From Muricoccus harenae (GTDB lineage Bacteria; Pseudomonadota; Alphaproteobacteria; Acetobacterales; Acetobacteraceae), in contig NZ_WWDL01000003.1 of the NCBI RefSeq assembly GCF_009848505.1, positions 62,001 to 126,000 of the forward strand: a DNA stretch of 64,000 nt, written 5' to 3'. Below the pieces are notes generated by a model. The model ran no database searches, was not told the origin of the DNA, and was given only the letters and a program-made list of their open reading frames with translations. Position numbers and translations under genes: made by a program. This document shows positions 36,727 to 45,112 of the stretch, piece by piece (position 1 is the stretch's first letter; each line of letters starts with the position of its first letter).

Positions 36727-37665
36727 TCAGGCCTCGCGGCCGAGCATGGCCATCAGCTCGCGCCATTCGCGCTTGGAGAGGCCGCTGCCGGGCTGGTCCG
36801 GAGGCTGGCCGTCGAGCAGGCCACGCACCACGGAGAGCATCTGGGCCGACAGGGTGACGGCGCCCATGCGGTAATCGCGGAAGGCCTCGTGGACCAGGGG
36901 GACCCAGGCCTTCACCGTGTCGAGCATGGCATCGGCATAGACGCGGATCTCGTACTGGGCATGGGCATCGGCGCGGAGGGAGAGGAAGTTCAGGAGGTTG
37001 TGGAGGTCCGACTTCCAGTACCACTGGGTATAGGCGTTCAGCGTCAGGTTCATGCGGGCGAGTTCGCGGGCCAGGCCGCGACGGGTTTCATCAATGACGC
37101 GGCCATCGGCGTCCTCGTTCAGCATGTCCAGGTAATGGTCGTAGTTGCGGGTGGCGTCCTCGCGCAGCAGGTCGAGCACGCGGGCGGCCTCCTCACCCTG
37201 CAAGACGCTGCCGCGCCCCTGGCGGTTGACAGCCGACTGGGCCGCAAGCTGGTCCCCGGCGGGCAGGTAGAACTCGCGATCCAGGATAGAGTAGCGGGCC
37301 GAGTACTCGTTCACATTCGCCATGCGATGGCGGATCCACTGGCGCGCCACGAAGATGGGCAGCTTCACATGGTACTTGATCTCGCACATCTCGAAGGGCG
37401 TGGAGTGGCGGTGGCGCATGAGGTAGCGGATCAGGCCGCGATCCTCGTTCGCGGCCTTAGTGCCGCGGCCATAGGAGACGCGGGCGGCCTGCACCACGGC
37501 AGCATCGTCGCCCATGTAGTCGACCACGCGGACGAAGCCGTGGTCGAGCACGGGAATGGGGCGGAAGAGGATCTGCTCCAGCCCTGGGGAGACAGGGCGG
37601 CGGGTCTCGTGGCGCTGGGCCTCGGCCTCGGCCAGCTCCAGTCGCTGCGTCTCGGTCAGTTCCAT
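36727..37665 (-). CDS. thyX: Flavin-dependent thymidylate synthase
   Basis: A 312-residue enzyme that methylates dUMP to dTMP with methylene-tetrahydrofolate and FAD/NADPH. The ThyX signature is intact: [15 protein letters not shown] at about residues 112-126, preceded by [10 protein letters not shown]. Downstream, [20 protein letters not shown] supplies further FAD and dUMP contacts. No thyA is in this window, in keeping with ThyX-dependent alphaproteobacteria. It is divergent from the tmRNA gene. Confidence 0.95.
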   Translation of the reverse strand: MELTETQRLELAEAEAQRHETRRPVSPGLEQILFRPIPVLDHGFVRVVDYMGDDAAVVQAARVSYGRGTKAANEDRGLIRYLMRHRHSTPFEMCEIKYHVKLPIFVARQWIRHRMANVNEYSARYSILDREFYLPAGDQLAAQSAVNRQGRGSVLQGEEAARVLDLLREDATRNYDHYLDMLNEDADGRVIDETRRGLARELARMNLTLNAYTQWYWKSDLHNLLNFLSLRADAHAQYEIRVYADAMLDTVKAWVPLVHEAFRDYRMGAVTLSAQMLSVVRGLLDGQPPDQPGSGLSKREWRELMAMLGREA

Positions 37666-37744
37666 CGGGCCCCCCTTGGTCGCGAGGGGTTTACCGGGGG
37701 CGCGTCGCCAGCGCCACGGGCTAGCAATCGGCCGTCAAATGCCC

Positions 37745-37750
37745 TATATG
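37745..37750 (+). promoter_or_regulatory. Possible -10 box of ssrA
   Basis: TATATG lies a few bases before the start of the tmRNA precursor region. A weak -35-like TAGCAA is 17 bases upstream. Suggestive only. Confidence 0.3.
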
Positions 37751-37756
37751 GGTCGG

Positions 37757-38090
37757 TGCCGCCTTCGGGCGGCTATGGCGATAAACGGCATGTGGAATAA
37801 GCGTTGTGGACCCGGGGGCAGTACCCGGCGCCTCCACCATCCTTCCCCCGGGCTTATCGGTCCGGTGCCCCCTTCCAGGGGCGGGAGCATGGGGGCGAAA
37901 CAGGCTCGACACGCGCGGTAAAGACCTGTCTTTTGCCCGGCATTGTACCGCCGTTATCGGGCTAAATCACAAGTGCCAACGATAATGGTCGCGAGACCAT
38001 GGCGCTCGCTGCCTAGAGATAGGTAAGCGCCGTCCGGGGGGAACGGGGCAACAGAATCCCCCCACCTTGCTTCGCTGCCCCTCTTGCCAT
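37757..38090 (+). ncRNA. ssrA: Transfer-messenger RNA, circularly permuted (two-piece) alphaproteobacterial type
   Basis: Rescues stalled ribosomes and tags the nascent protein for proteolysis. The gene order is permuted. The acceptor piece comes first and ends with a T-arm (CCGGG...CCCGG) and GCCTCC-A-CCA at 37830-37839. After a 51-base spacer the coding piece starts with GGGGGC (37891), which pairs with GCCTCC. The tag reading frame at 37975-38016 encodes ANDNGRETMALAA and a TAG stop inside a hairpin (GGCGCT 38001 with AGCGCC 38026). An H-type pseudoknot follows: GGGGGG 38036 with CCCCCC 38058, and GGGGCA 38045 with TGCCCC 38076. The outer ends are approximate. Confidence 0.92.
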
Positions 38091-38184
38091 GTCTTGGCTC
38101 GCTCCTATGCCGCGCGGGGGGGATGTCATATGTTGCGGCGGATCGAACTCCCGTGACCGGACCAGCCTTGGATAAGATTTGCGC

Positions 38185-38712
38185 ATGAGCGAGCAAGCGC
38201 CGCCCCCCGAAAGCCTGCTGCCTTACGACCGCTGGACCGAGGAGGCCATGCGGAACGTGGCCCTTCGCGCGCTGGAATTCGCGGCAAAGAACGGGCTGCC
38301 AGGGGAGCATCATTTCTACCTCACCTTCCGTACGGACCATCCGGGCACCAAGGTTCCGGGCCATCTGAAGGCCCGCTACCCGCAGGAGATGACCATCGTC
38401 CTGCAGCACCAGTTCTGGGACCTGACGGTGGACCGGACGGAGCAGATGGTCTCCGTCGGCCTGTCCTTCGGAGGGGTGGCGGCTTCGCTGGTGATCCCCT
38501 TCGCGGCGCTGGTGGCCTTCTGGGACCCGCATGTGCGCGTGGGCCTGCGCTTCGGCGAGGTGGTCATGCCGGATGCAGAGGGCGACGAGGTGCCGGAGCC
38601 GGCGGAGCAGGAGGACCCGCCCGCGCCGCCGGAGGCGGCCGGGACTAAGTCCGATGCGCCGGCGCAGGTGGTGAGCCTCGACGCCTTTCGCCGGCGTCCG
38701 ACGCGGGAATAG
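38185..38712 (+). CDS. sspB: SspB, ClpXP adaptor protein (alphaproteobacterial type)
   Basis: A 175-residue adaptor that binds ssrA-tagged proteins and tethers them to ClpX. The folded domain (about 10-125) includes FYLTFRTDHPGTKVPGHLKARYPQEMTIVLQHQFWDL and VSLSFGG-like strands (here VGLSFGGVAASLVIPF). An acidic, Pro/Ala-rich linker of about 40 residues leads to the short basic C-terminal VVSLDAFRRRPTRE, the position of the ClpX-binding tail. It lies about 95 bases after ssrA on the same strand. ATG 38185 is chosen over an in-frame TTG two codons upstream. Confidence 0.93.
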   Translation: MSEQAPPPESLLPYDRWTEEAMRNVALRALEFAAKNGLPGEHHFYLTFRTDHPGTKVPGHLKARYPQEMTIVLQHQFWDLTVDRTEQMVSVGLSFGGVAASLVIPFAALVAFWDPHVRVGLRFGEVVMPDAEGDEVPEPAEQEDPPAPPEAAGTKSDAPAQVVSLDAFRRRPTRE

Positions 38713-38968
38713 GCAGCCGGCGCTCCCTGCCGGCTTGGCGCCTGGCCCGTCGGGCCGGGTGCCCTCTTCGCCGGGCCGGAGCGTGTTTTCATCTGGGTTC
38801 TGCCTGCTGGCGTGCGGCTCTGCGCCGCGCTAACACAGCCCGACAACCCGTTCGTGCGGCCGGAGCCGCGCCCCAAGCCCGCGAGCCCCTGGCCGCTGGA
38901 GAGGGGTCGGCCGGGCCCCGCCTCCCCCGCCTTCCGCCTGGCGGGGCCAGAATCCGGAGAGCGCCCCC

Positions 38969-40708
38969 GTGAGCTCCAATATGCTTGATGCCGTCCAGCC
39001 CCCGATCCCGGTGGGCGCCACCCCTGTCGCGACGCATGACGGCGCCGAGGCCGATGCCGGCACGCCCGTCTCCCAGCGCAGCGCGGGCTTCCTGTTCAGC
39101 CCGATGTTCCCGCTGGCGGAGGACACCACCCCCTATCGCAAGCTCGACATCCAGGGCGTCTCCACCATCGAGGTGGAGGGCAAGCGCATCCTGAAGATCA
39201 AGCCGGAGACGCTGGAGCAGCTCGCCTTCCAGGCCTGCAAGGATGTGTCCCACCTGCTGCGCCCTGGGCATCTGCAGCAGCTTGCCAATATCCTAAAGGA
39301 CCCCGAGGCCTCGGCGAATGACCGCTTCGTGGCGCTGGACCTGCTGAAGAACGCGAATATCGCGGCCGGCGGGAAGCTGCCCATGTGCCAGGACACCGGC
39401 ACCGCCATCGTCTTCGGCAAGAAGGGCCAGCGCGTCTGGGTGGAAGGTGACGAGGAGGAGGCGCTCTCCTACGGCGTCCACCGGACCTATACCGAGACGA
39501 ATCTGCGCTACTCGCAGATGGCACCGCTGACGATGTTCGACGAGGTGAACACCGGCAACAACCTGCCGGTGCAGTTCGACATCTACGCCTCGCCCGGAGA
39601 CTACCACGCCGACGAGTTCAACCTGCAGTTCATCCTCAAGGGCGGCGGCAGCGCGAACAAGACCTTCCTGTTCCAGCAGACGCGCGCCGTGCTGAACAAG
39701 CCGAAGCTGCTCGCCTTCCTGGAGGAGAAGATCAAGACGCTGGGGACGAGCGCCTGCCCGCCCTATCACCTGTCCATCGTGATCGGCGGCACCTCGGCCG
39801 AGACGAACCTCAAGACGGTGAAGATGGCCTCCACCCGCTACTACGACACGCTGCCGGAGAAGGGCAGCAAGGCGGGCCATGCCTTCCGCGACCGGGAGCT
39901 GGAGGCCGAGGTCCATAAGCTGACGCAGAACCTGGGCATCGGCGCGCAGTTCGGCGGCAAGTATTTTTGCCATGACGTGCGGATCATCCGCCTGCCGCGG
40001 CACGGGGCCTCGCTGCCGATCGGCATCGGCGTGTCCTGCTCGGCGGACCGGCAGATCAAGGCGAAGATCACGCCGGAGGGCGTGTTCCTGGAGGAGCTGG
40101 AGCATGATCCGGCGCGCTTCCTGCCGGACCAGACGGAGGGCGTGCCCGAGGGCGGCGAGGTCGTTCGGATCGACCTGAACCGGCCGATGGACGAGATCCG
40201 CGCGGAGCTTTCCAGGCATCCCGTCTCCACCCGCGTGTCGCTGAACGGCACCATCGTGGTGGCGCGCGACATCGCGCATGCGAAGCTCAAGGAGCGGCTG
40301 GATTCCGGCGAAGGCATGCCGGACTACATCAAGAACCACCCGGTCTATTACGCGGGCCCGGCAAAGACGCCGGAGGGGATGCCCACGGGCTCCTTCGGCC
40401 CGACGACGGCGGGGCGCATGGACTCTTATGTGGGCGAGTTCCAGGCGGCTGGCGGATCGCTGGTGATGCTGGCCAAGGGCAACCGCTCCAAGGCGGTGAC
40501 GGAGAGCTGCAAAAAGAACGGCGGCTTCTATCTCGGCTCCGTCGGCGGGCCGGCGGCCCGGCTGGCGCAGGACTGCATCCGCAAGGTCGAGGTGCTGGAG
40601 TATCCGGAACTCGGCATGGAAGCCGTGTGGCGGATCGAGGTGGAGGATTTCCCCGCCTTCATCGTGGTCGACGACAAGGGCAACGACTTCTACGACGGGC
40701 TCGAGTAA
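38969..40708 (+). CDS. fumA: Fumarate hydratase, class I (4Fe-4S)
   Basis: A 579-residue oxygen-sensitive TCA-cycle enzyme interconverting fumarate and malate. The N-terminal alpha-type domain carries PMCQDTGTA and, further on, KYFCHDVRI and GVSCSADRQ, the cysteines for the cluster. The C-terminal beta domain has the swivel segment ([28 protein letters not shown]). The GTG start at 38969 has GGAGAG upstream; an ATG four codons later is possible. An unrelated class II fumarase lies 2.7 kb downstream. A clean stem-loop follows the stop. Confidence 0.94.
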   Translation: MSSNMLDAVQPPIPVGATPVATHDGAEADAGTPVSQRSAGFLFSPMFPLAEDTTPYRKLDIQGVSTIEVEGKRILKIKPETLEQLAFQACKDVSHLLRPGHLQQLANILKDPEASANDRFVALDLLKNANIAAGGKLPMCQDTGTAIVFGKKGQRVWVEGDEEEALSYGVHRTYTETNLRYSQMAPLTMFDEVNTGNNLPVQFDIYASPGDYHADEFNLQFILKGGGSANKTFLFQQTRAVLNKPKLLAFLEEKIKTLGTSACPPYHLSIVIGGTSAETNLKTVKMASTRYYDTLPEKGSKAGHAFRDRELEAEVHKLTQNLGIGAQFGGKYFCHDVRIIRLPRHGASLPIGIGVSCSADRQIKAKITPEGVFLEELEHDPARFLPDQTEGVPEGGEVVRIDLNRPMDEIRAELSRHPVSTRVSLNGTIVVARDIAHAKLKERLDSGEGMPDYIKNHPVYYAGPAKTPEGMPTGSFGPTTAGRMDSYVGEFQAAGGSLVMLAKGNRSKAVTESCKKNGGFYLGSVGGPAARLAQDCIRKVEVLEYPELGMEAVWRIEVEDFPAFIVVDDKGNDFYDGLE

Positions 40709-40717
40709 GGGCCGCGC

Positions 40718-40743
40718 GCCGTTCCGGTCCTTGCCGGAACGGC
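40718..40743 (+). terminator. Stem-loop after class I fumarase
   Basis: GCCGTTCCGG and CCGGAACGGC pair perfectly over 10 bp with a 6-base loop, 10 bases after the fumA stop. There is no T-tract. Confidence 0.55.
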
Positions 40744-40828
40744 GACCCCTGTTTCCTCTTCTCGCCCCGTCGCCTTTCGCCCAAGCTTCGCGAAGGGCCG
40801 CCGGAATGTGCCGGCGGAAGGTGGGAGC

Positions 40829-41260
40829 ATGTCCATGGTGGAACCGATCAGGATCGGCCAGCTCGAAATCCGGTTCCTGCAGACCAAGGACGAGACCGGC
40901 GGCGCGCTCGACATGTTCGAGCTGATGGTCCCTGCCGACGCCAAGGTGCCCGTGCCGCATTACCATCGGGACTGGGACGAAACCGTCTATGGCATCTCGG
41001 GCGTGCTGACCTGGACGCTGGATGGCGAGACGCGCGAGTCCGGTCCAGGCGAGACCCTCTTCATCCGGCGTGGCGCGGTGCATCACTTCTCCAATCCCCA
41101 TGCCGAGACGGCTCGCGTTCTCTCGGTGCTGACGCCGGGGCTGGTGGGGCCAGCCTATTTCCAGGAACTGGCCTCCATCATCGTGCCGGGATCGCCGCCC
41201 GATCCGGCAAAGGTCCGCGAGGTGATGCTGCGGCACGGCTTGGTCCCGGTGCCTGACTGA
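40829..41260 (+). CDS. Cupin domain protein
   Basis: A 143-residue single-domain cupin. The two metal-binding motifs are readable: HYHRDWDETVYGISGVLTW, which gives two His and a Glu, and later GETLFIRRGAVHHFSNPH with a His. It is thus probably a metal-binding beta-barrel with an enzymatic or sensor role. The start at 40829 has GGTGGGAG just upstream. It stands alone with a terminator on each side, so context does not hint at a substrate. Confidence 0.8.
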   Translation: MSMVEPIRIGQLEIRFLQTKDETGGALDMFELMVPADAKVPVPHYHRDWDETVYGISGVLTWTLDGETRESGPGETLFIRRGAVHHFSNPHAETARVLSVLTPGLVGPAYFQELASIIVPGSPPDPAKVREVMLRHGLVPVPD

Positions 41261-41281
41261 AGGCGGGCCGAGCCTGCCTTT
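41260..41281 (+). terminator. Stem-loop terminator after the cupin gene
   Basis: AAGGCGGGC and GCCTGCCTT pair over 9 positions with one G-T wobble, a CGA loop and a short T-run (TTT), overlapping the stop codon. Confidence 0.55.
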
Positions 41282-41446
41282 CGCCAGACTGGATTCGCTG
41301 ACCCTGCGCCGAGGGGCGAGCGGGTGGATCCGCCCTTCGTCCAGGCACCGGCCGCCCTTCCCGAGCCCGGGATCGCCCCCCTCAGTTGACCACCGGGGCC
41401 GCTCCCTGCCATTTCCCCCGCGGGCGCAGCCGCGCCGCAAGCATGG

Positions 41447-41860
41447 ATGGCAGAGACGGTGCGACGCCTCATCTCCTCCGGTAGCCCCTTCGAGCGGGAG
41501 ATCGGCTATTCGCGCGCCGTGGTGGACGGGGACTTCGTCTTCGTCTCCGGCACCACCGGCTATGACTACGCGACCATGACCATCGCCGACGGCGTCGAGG
41601 CCCAGTGCGAGCAGACGCTGAAGAATATTTCCGCCGCCCTGGCCGAGGCCGGGGCGCGGCTGGAGGATGTGGTCCGGTTGCTGTTCATCGTGCCTGACCG
41701 GGCCGATTGGGAGCCCTGCTGGCCTGTGCTGCGCCGCTATTTCGGCAATATCCGCCCCGCATCCACCCTCATCCATGCCGGGTTGCAGACGCCTACGATG
41801 AAGATCGAGATCGAGGCGACCGCGCGCCTCCGTACCCCTCGCCCTGAAGGAAACGCCTGA
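41447..41860 (+). CDS. RidA family protein (enamine/imine deaminase)
   Basis: A 137-residue YjgF/RidA trimer-forming protein. The typical strands are present (SRAVVDGDFVFVSGTTGYD), then AQCEQTLKNISAALAEAGARLEDVVRLLFIVPD, and the C-terminal PTMKIEIEATARL segment. RidA proteins hydrolyse reactive enamines such as 2-aminoacrylate released by PLP enzymes. The following two genes overlap or touch, and the third is a PLP-dependent D-amino-acid lyase, so it may clear that enzyme's product (inference). Confidence 0.9.
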   Translation: MAETVRRLISSGSPFEREIGYSRAVVDGDFVFVSGTTGYDYATMTIADGVEAQCEQTLKNISAALAEAGARLEDVVRLLFIVPDRADWEPCWPVLRRYFGNIRPASTLIHAGLQTPTMKIEIEATARLRTPRPEGNA

Positions 41861-42264
41861 TGCGCTTCGCCGTGGACCGACTGGACCACCTGGTCATCAC
41901 ATGCCGGGACGTGGAGACGATGGCGAGTTGGTACCAGCGTGTGCTGGGGATGGAGATGGACAGCTTCGGGCCGAAGAACCGCACCGCGCTGCGCTTCGGC
42001 GGGCAGAAGATCAACCTGCGGCCGCAGGAGGCTACGCAGGAGGACTGGTTCACCGGCCTTGGCGCCGCGGCGGGCGGGAACGACCTGTGCTTCATCGTGA
42101 CGGTGATGGCCGAGGACGTGGTTAACCACCTCAAGGAATGCGGCGTGACGATCGAGTTGGGACCGGTGGAGAAGGCGGGGGCGCTGGGGACGATCAACTC
42201 GGTCTATTGCCGCGACCCGGACGGGAACCTGGTGGAAATCTCCTCCTACGGAGAGTTGCGGTGA
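41860..42264 (+). CDS. VOC family protein (glyoxalase/dioxygenase fold)
   Basis: A 134-residue vicinal-oxygen-chelate protein. It starts LDHLVITCRDVETMASWYQRVLGMEM, the hallmark first module with a metal-ligand His, and ends VYCRDPDGNLVEISSYGEL with the ligand Glu. The reaction type (lyase, isomerase or dioxygenase) cannot be told from the fold. Its ATG overlaps the ridA stop by one base (TGATG), and its own stop overlaps the next start (GTGA), so the three genes form a coupled set. Confidence 0.85.
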   Translation: MRFAVDRLDHLVITCRDVETMASWYQRVLGMEMDSFGPKNRTALRFGGQKINLRPQEATQEDWFTGLGAAAGGNDLCFIVTVMAEDVVNHLKECGVTIELGPVEKAGALGTINSVYCRDPDGNLVEISSYGELR

Positions 42265-43385
42265 GCCTCGCCACGCTCGACACGCCCCGGCTACTGCTGG
42301 ACCGGACGCGGCTGGAGGCCAATGCCGCGCGGCTGCGCGAGCGGGCGGCGGCGCTGGGGGTGGTGTTCCGACCGCATTTCAAGACGGCGAAGTCGGTGGA
42401 GGTCGCGCTGCTTTCCCATGGCGGGGCGGCAGGGCCGGCCACGGTTTCCACCATGAAGGAGGCGGAGGTGCTGGCGGCGGCGGGCGCATCCCGCGACCTG
42501 CTGCTGGCGGCCACGATGATCCCTGCCCGGCTGCCGCGCGCCGAGGCGCTGCTGCGGGAGCATGGCGGGCGTCTGCTGCTGGTGGTGGACAGCCCGGAGA
42601 TGGCGGGGCTGCTGGATGCCGCCGCCTCGGCGCCGAGCGAGGTGCTGGTGGAGGTGGACAGCGGTGAGCATCGCGCCGGCGTACCGCCGGAGAAGGCGCT
42701 TGCGGTCGCGCGGGCCATCCATGGCTCGCGGAACCTGCGGCTGGCTGGCGTAATGACCCATGGCGGCCATTCCTACGGGACGGATGACCCCGCGCGCATC
42801 GCCGATATCGCGGAGGATGAGCGGGTGGCGGCCGTTTCGGCGGCCGAGGCGATCCGGGCGGCGGGAATGCCGGTGGAGGTGGTTTCCGTGGGCTCCACCC
42901 CGACCCTGCTGCATGCGCGGCACCTGGATGGGGTGACGGATGTGCGCGCGGGCGTGTCCCTGTTCTGGGACCTGGCGCAGATGTCGCGCGGAATGTGCGG
43001 CTGGGATGACCTGGCACTTTCGGTGCTGTCCACCGTGATCGGGCACAGCCCGGCGGCCGGCGCGCTGATCCTGGATGCGGGGGCGCTGGCGCTGTCCAAG
43101 GACATCACGGCCAATGCTTTCGCGCCAGGCACGGCCTACGGCACGCTGGCGGATGCGGAGACGGGGGCGGCGCTGCCGCTGCATGTCACCATCGTGCATC
43201 AGGAACACGGGACGGTGCCCGTGCCGGATGAATCCTGGTTCGCCCGCTTTCCGGTGGGGTCGCGGGTGCGGGTCTATCCGAACCATGCCTGCCTCACGGC
43301 TGCGGGTGGCTATGGGGCCTATGAGGTGCTGGATAGGGCGGGGGAGCCGGTTGGGCGCTGGTCGCGTATCGATGGGTGGCATTGA
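42261..43385 (+). CDS. D-threonine aldolase / D-serine dehydratase-like PLP enzyme
   Basis: A 374-residue fold-III PLP enzyme of the alanine-racemase N-terminal type. The cofactor lysine is in RPHFKTAKS near residue 40. The C-terminal metal site PNHACLTAAGGY matches the zinc-binding His/Cys of eukaryotic-type D-serine dehydratase and D-threonine aldolase. It probably cleaves or dehydrates a D-hydroxy-amino acid. The GTG start at 42261 overlaps the VOC gene stop. No racemase or transporter is beside it. Confidence 0.88.
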   Translation: MSLATLDTPRLLLDRTRLEANAARLRERAAALGVVFRPHFKTAKSVEVALLSHGGAAGPATVSTMKEAEVLAAAGASRDLLLAATMIPARLPRAEALLREHGGRLLLVVDSPEMAGLLDAAASAPSEVLVEVDSGEHRAGVPPEKALAVARAIHGSRNLRLAGVMTHGGHSYGTDDPARIADIAEDERVAAVSAAEAIRAAGMPVEVVSVGSTPTLLHARHLDGVTDVRAGVSLFWDLAQMSRGMCGWDDLALSVLSTVIGHSPAAGALILDAGALALSKDITANAFAPGTAYGTLADAETGAALPLHVTIVHQEHGTVPVPDESWFARFPVGSRVRVYPNHACLTAAGGYGAYEVLDRAGEPVGRWSRIDGWH

Positions 43386-43437
43386 ACCGGCCTTCCGGGG
43401 CTAGGCACGGTTCGGCCGGCTGTCCAACTTGCCGGCC

Positions 43438-44859
43438 ATGACGGAATCCGCGCAGCCCCGCACCGAAACCGACTCCCTCGGCACGATCGAGATCGCGGCC
43501 GATCGGCTTTGGGGGCCGCAGACCGAGCGGGCCCGGCGATTGTTCCGGATCGGGTCGGAGCGGTTTCCGCCGCCGCTGATCCGGGCCGTGGGCCTGCAGA
43601 AGCAGGCGGCCGCCGAGGCCAACAAGGCGCTGGGGGAGCTTCCCGCCGAGATTGCCGATCCGATTATCGCCGCCGCGCGGGAGATCGCGGCGAACGGGCG
43701 GGATGCCGATTTCCCCCTCCCCGTCTGGCAGACCGGCTCAGGCACCCAGACGAACATGAATGCGAACGAGGTGATCTCGAACCGCGCCAACCAGATGCTG
43801 GGGCAGGCGCTGGGGTCGCGGAAGCCGGTGCATCCGAACGACCATGTGAACCGGGGGCAATCCTCCAACGACAGCTTCCCGGCAGTGATGCATGTGGCAG
43901 CGGCCGAGGCGGTTTCGGGCCGGCTCGTGCCGGCTCTGGAAGTGCTGCGGGCCAGCCTGGAGCGGCGGGCGGAGGAGTGGTCCGGCATCGTCAAGCTGGG
44001 ACGGACGCATCTGATGGATGCGGTGCCCGTCACGCTCGGGCAGGAATTCGCGGCCTGGGCGCTGCAGGTGGAATATGGCATCGCGCGGCTGAAGGCGGCG
44101 TTGCCGGACCTGCTGCGACTGCCCCAGGGCGGGACGGCGGCCGGGACCGGGCTGAACACCCATCTCGACTTCGCACGCATCTTCGCCGAGCGGATGGCGG
44201 CACTCACCGGCCTGCCCTTCGTCGCGCACCCCAATCCCTTCGAGGGGATGATGGCGCATGACGCCTTCGTGGCCCTTCAGGGGGCGATGAACACGGTCGC
44301 CGTGTCGCTGAACAAGATCGCCAATGACGTGCGGCTGCTGGGTTCCGGACCGCGCGCGGGGTTCTCCGAGTTGGTGGTGCCGGCGGATGGGCTTTCCTCC
44401 TCCATCATGCCTGGCAAGACCAATCCGACGCAGTCGGAGGCGCTGACCATGGTCTGCGCCCAGGTGATGGGGAACACGACGACCGTCACGTTCGCCGGCG
44501 CGCAGGGGCATCTGGAGCTGAACGTCTTCAAGCCCGTGATCATCCAGGCCGTGCTGCAATCCGCCATGTTGCTGGCCGATGCCGCCGAGAGCTTCGCCCA
44601 CAACATGGTCGACAAGCTGGAGCCTAACCACGCGCGCATCGCCGAGAACCTGGCGAAGTCGCTGATGCTGGTGACGGCGCTGAACCCTAGAATCGGCTAC
44701 GACAAGGCCGTTCAGATCGGGAAGAAGGCGCTGGCCGAGAACCTCACCCTGCGCGACGCGGCCGAGCAGCTGGGCCATGTGAAGCCCGAGGATTTCGACC
44801 GCTGGGTGCGGCCAGAGGAGATGACGCGCCCCGGCGCAACGCTTGCCGGGGGCGGATGA
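43438..44859 (+). CDS. fumC: Fumarate hydratase, class II
   Basis: A 473-residue, iron-free, oxygen-stable fumarase of the aspartase/fumarase superfamily. Visible signatures are SGTQTNMNANEVISNRAN, the KLGRTHLMDAVPVTLGQEF segment and the signature loop SSSIMPGKTNPTQSEALTMVC. Length is standard. It is non-homologous to the class I enzyme at 38969-40708, so the organism can keep this TCA step running with or without iron-sulfur clusters. Its stop overlaps the ribbon-helix-helix gene start by 4 bases. Confidence 0.95.
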   Translation: MTESAQPRTETDSLGTIEIAADRLWGPQTERARRLFRIGSERFPPPLIRAVGLQKQAAAEANKALGELPAEIADPIIAAAREIAANGRDADFPLPVWQTGSGTQTNMNANEVISNRANQMLGQALGSRKPVHPNDHVNRGQSSNDSFPAVMHVAAAEAVSGRLVPALEVLRASLERRAEEWSGIVKLGRTHLMDAVPVTLGQEFAAWALQVEYGIARLKAALPDLLRLPQGGTAAGTGLNTHLDFARIFAERMAALTGLPFVAHPNPFEGMMAHDAFVALQGAMNTVAVSLNKIANDVRLLGSGPRAGFSELVVPADGLSSSIMPGKTNPTQSEALTMVCAQVMGNTTTVTFAGAQGHLELNVFKPVIIQAVLQSAMLLADAAESFAHNMVDKLEPNHARIAENLAKSLMLVTALNPRIGYDKAVQIGKKALAENLTLRDAAEQLGHVKPEDFDRWVRPEEMTRPGATLAGGG

Positions 44860-45077
44860 CCGGACATCTGGTCAAGCGGTCCTTCACCCTCGCCGGGCAC
44901 CGCACATCCGTGGCGCTGGAACCGGAATTCTGGGCGGTGCTGGATGCGGAAGCGGCACGGCGGGGGGAGCCCCTGCTGCGCCTGATCGCCACCACCGACG
45001 CCGCCCGGGACGACCCTGCCCTTCCCCTTGCCTCGGCCCTCCGCGTGCTGGCGCTGCGGGTCGTGGGGCGGGGATAG
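44856..45077 (+). CDS. Ribbon-helix-helix domain protein
   Basis: A 73-residue protein of the RHH_4 type: LVKRSFTLAGHRTSVALEPEFWAVLDAEAARRGEPLLRLI forms the DNA-binding ribbon and two helices. Such small dimers are often transcription factors or antitoxin-like, but no toxin is here. It overlaps fumC by ATGA, so it should be made from the fumC transcript. I recall RHH genes near fumC and sspB in other alphaproteobacteria, which makes the placement conserved rather than accidental; the target is unknown. Confidence 0.8.
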   Translation: MTGHLVKRSFTLAGHRTSVALEPEFWAVLDAEAARRGEPLLRLIATTDAARDDPALPLASALRVLALRVVGRG

Positions 45078-45112
45078 GTCGGGCCGGACCGATGTGGCGA
45101 TCGTCGCCTTGC

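Noticed and set aside
37741-38180. Possible short coding genes or a tRNA between thyX and sspB
   Set aside because: The CCA-ended T-arm structure and tag frame belong to the tmRNA; no cloverleaf with an anticodon arm can be formed.
39293-41776. Minus-strand open frame (about 827 codons) across class I fumarase, cupin and ridA
   Set aside because: It spans three well-supported plus-strand genes and their terminators, with no domain of its own.
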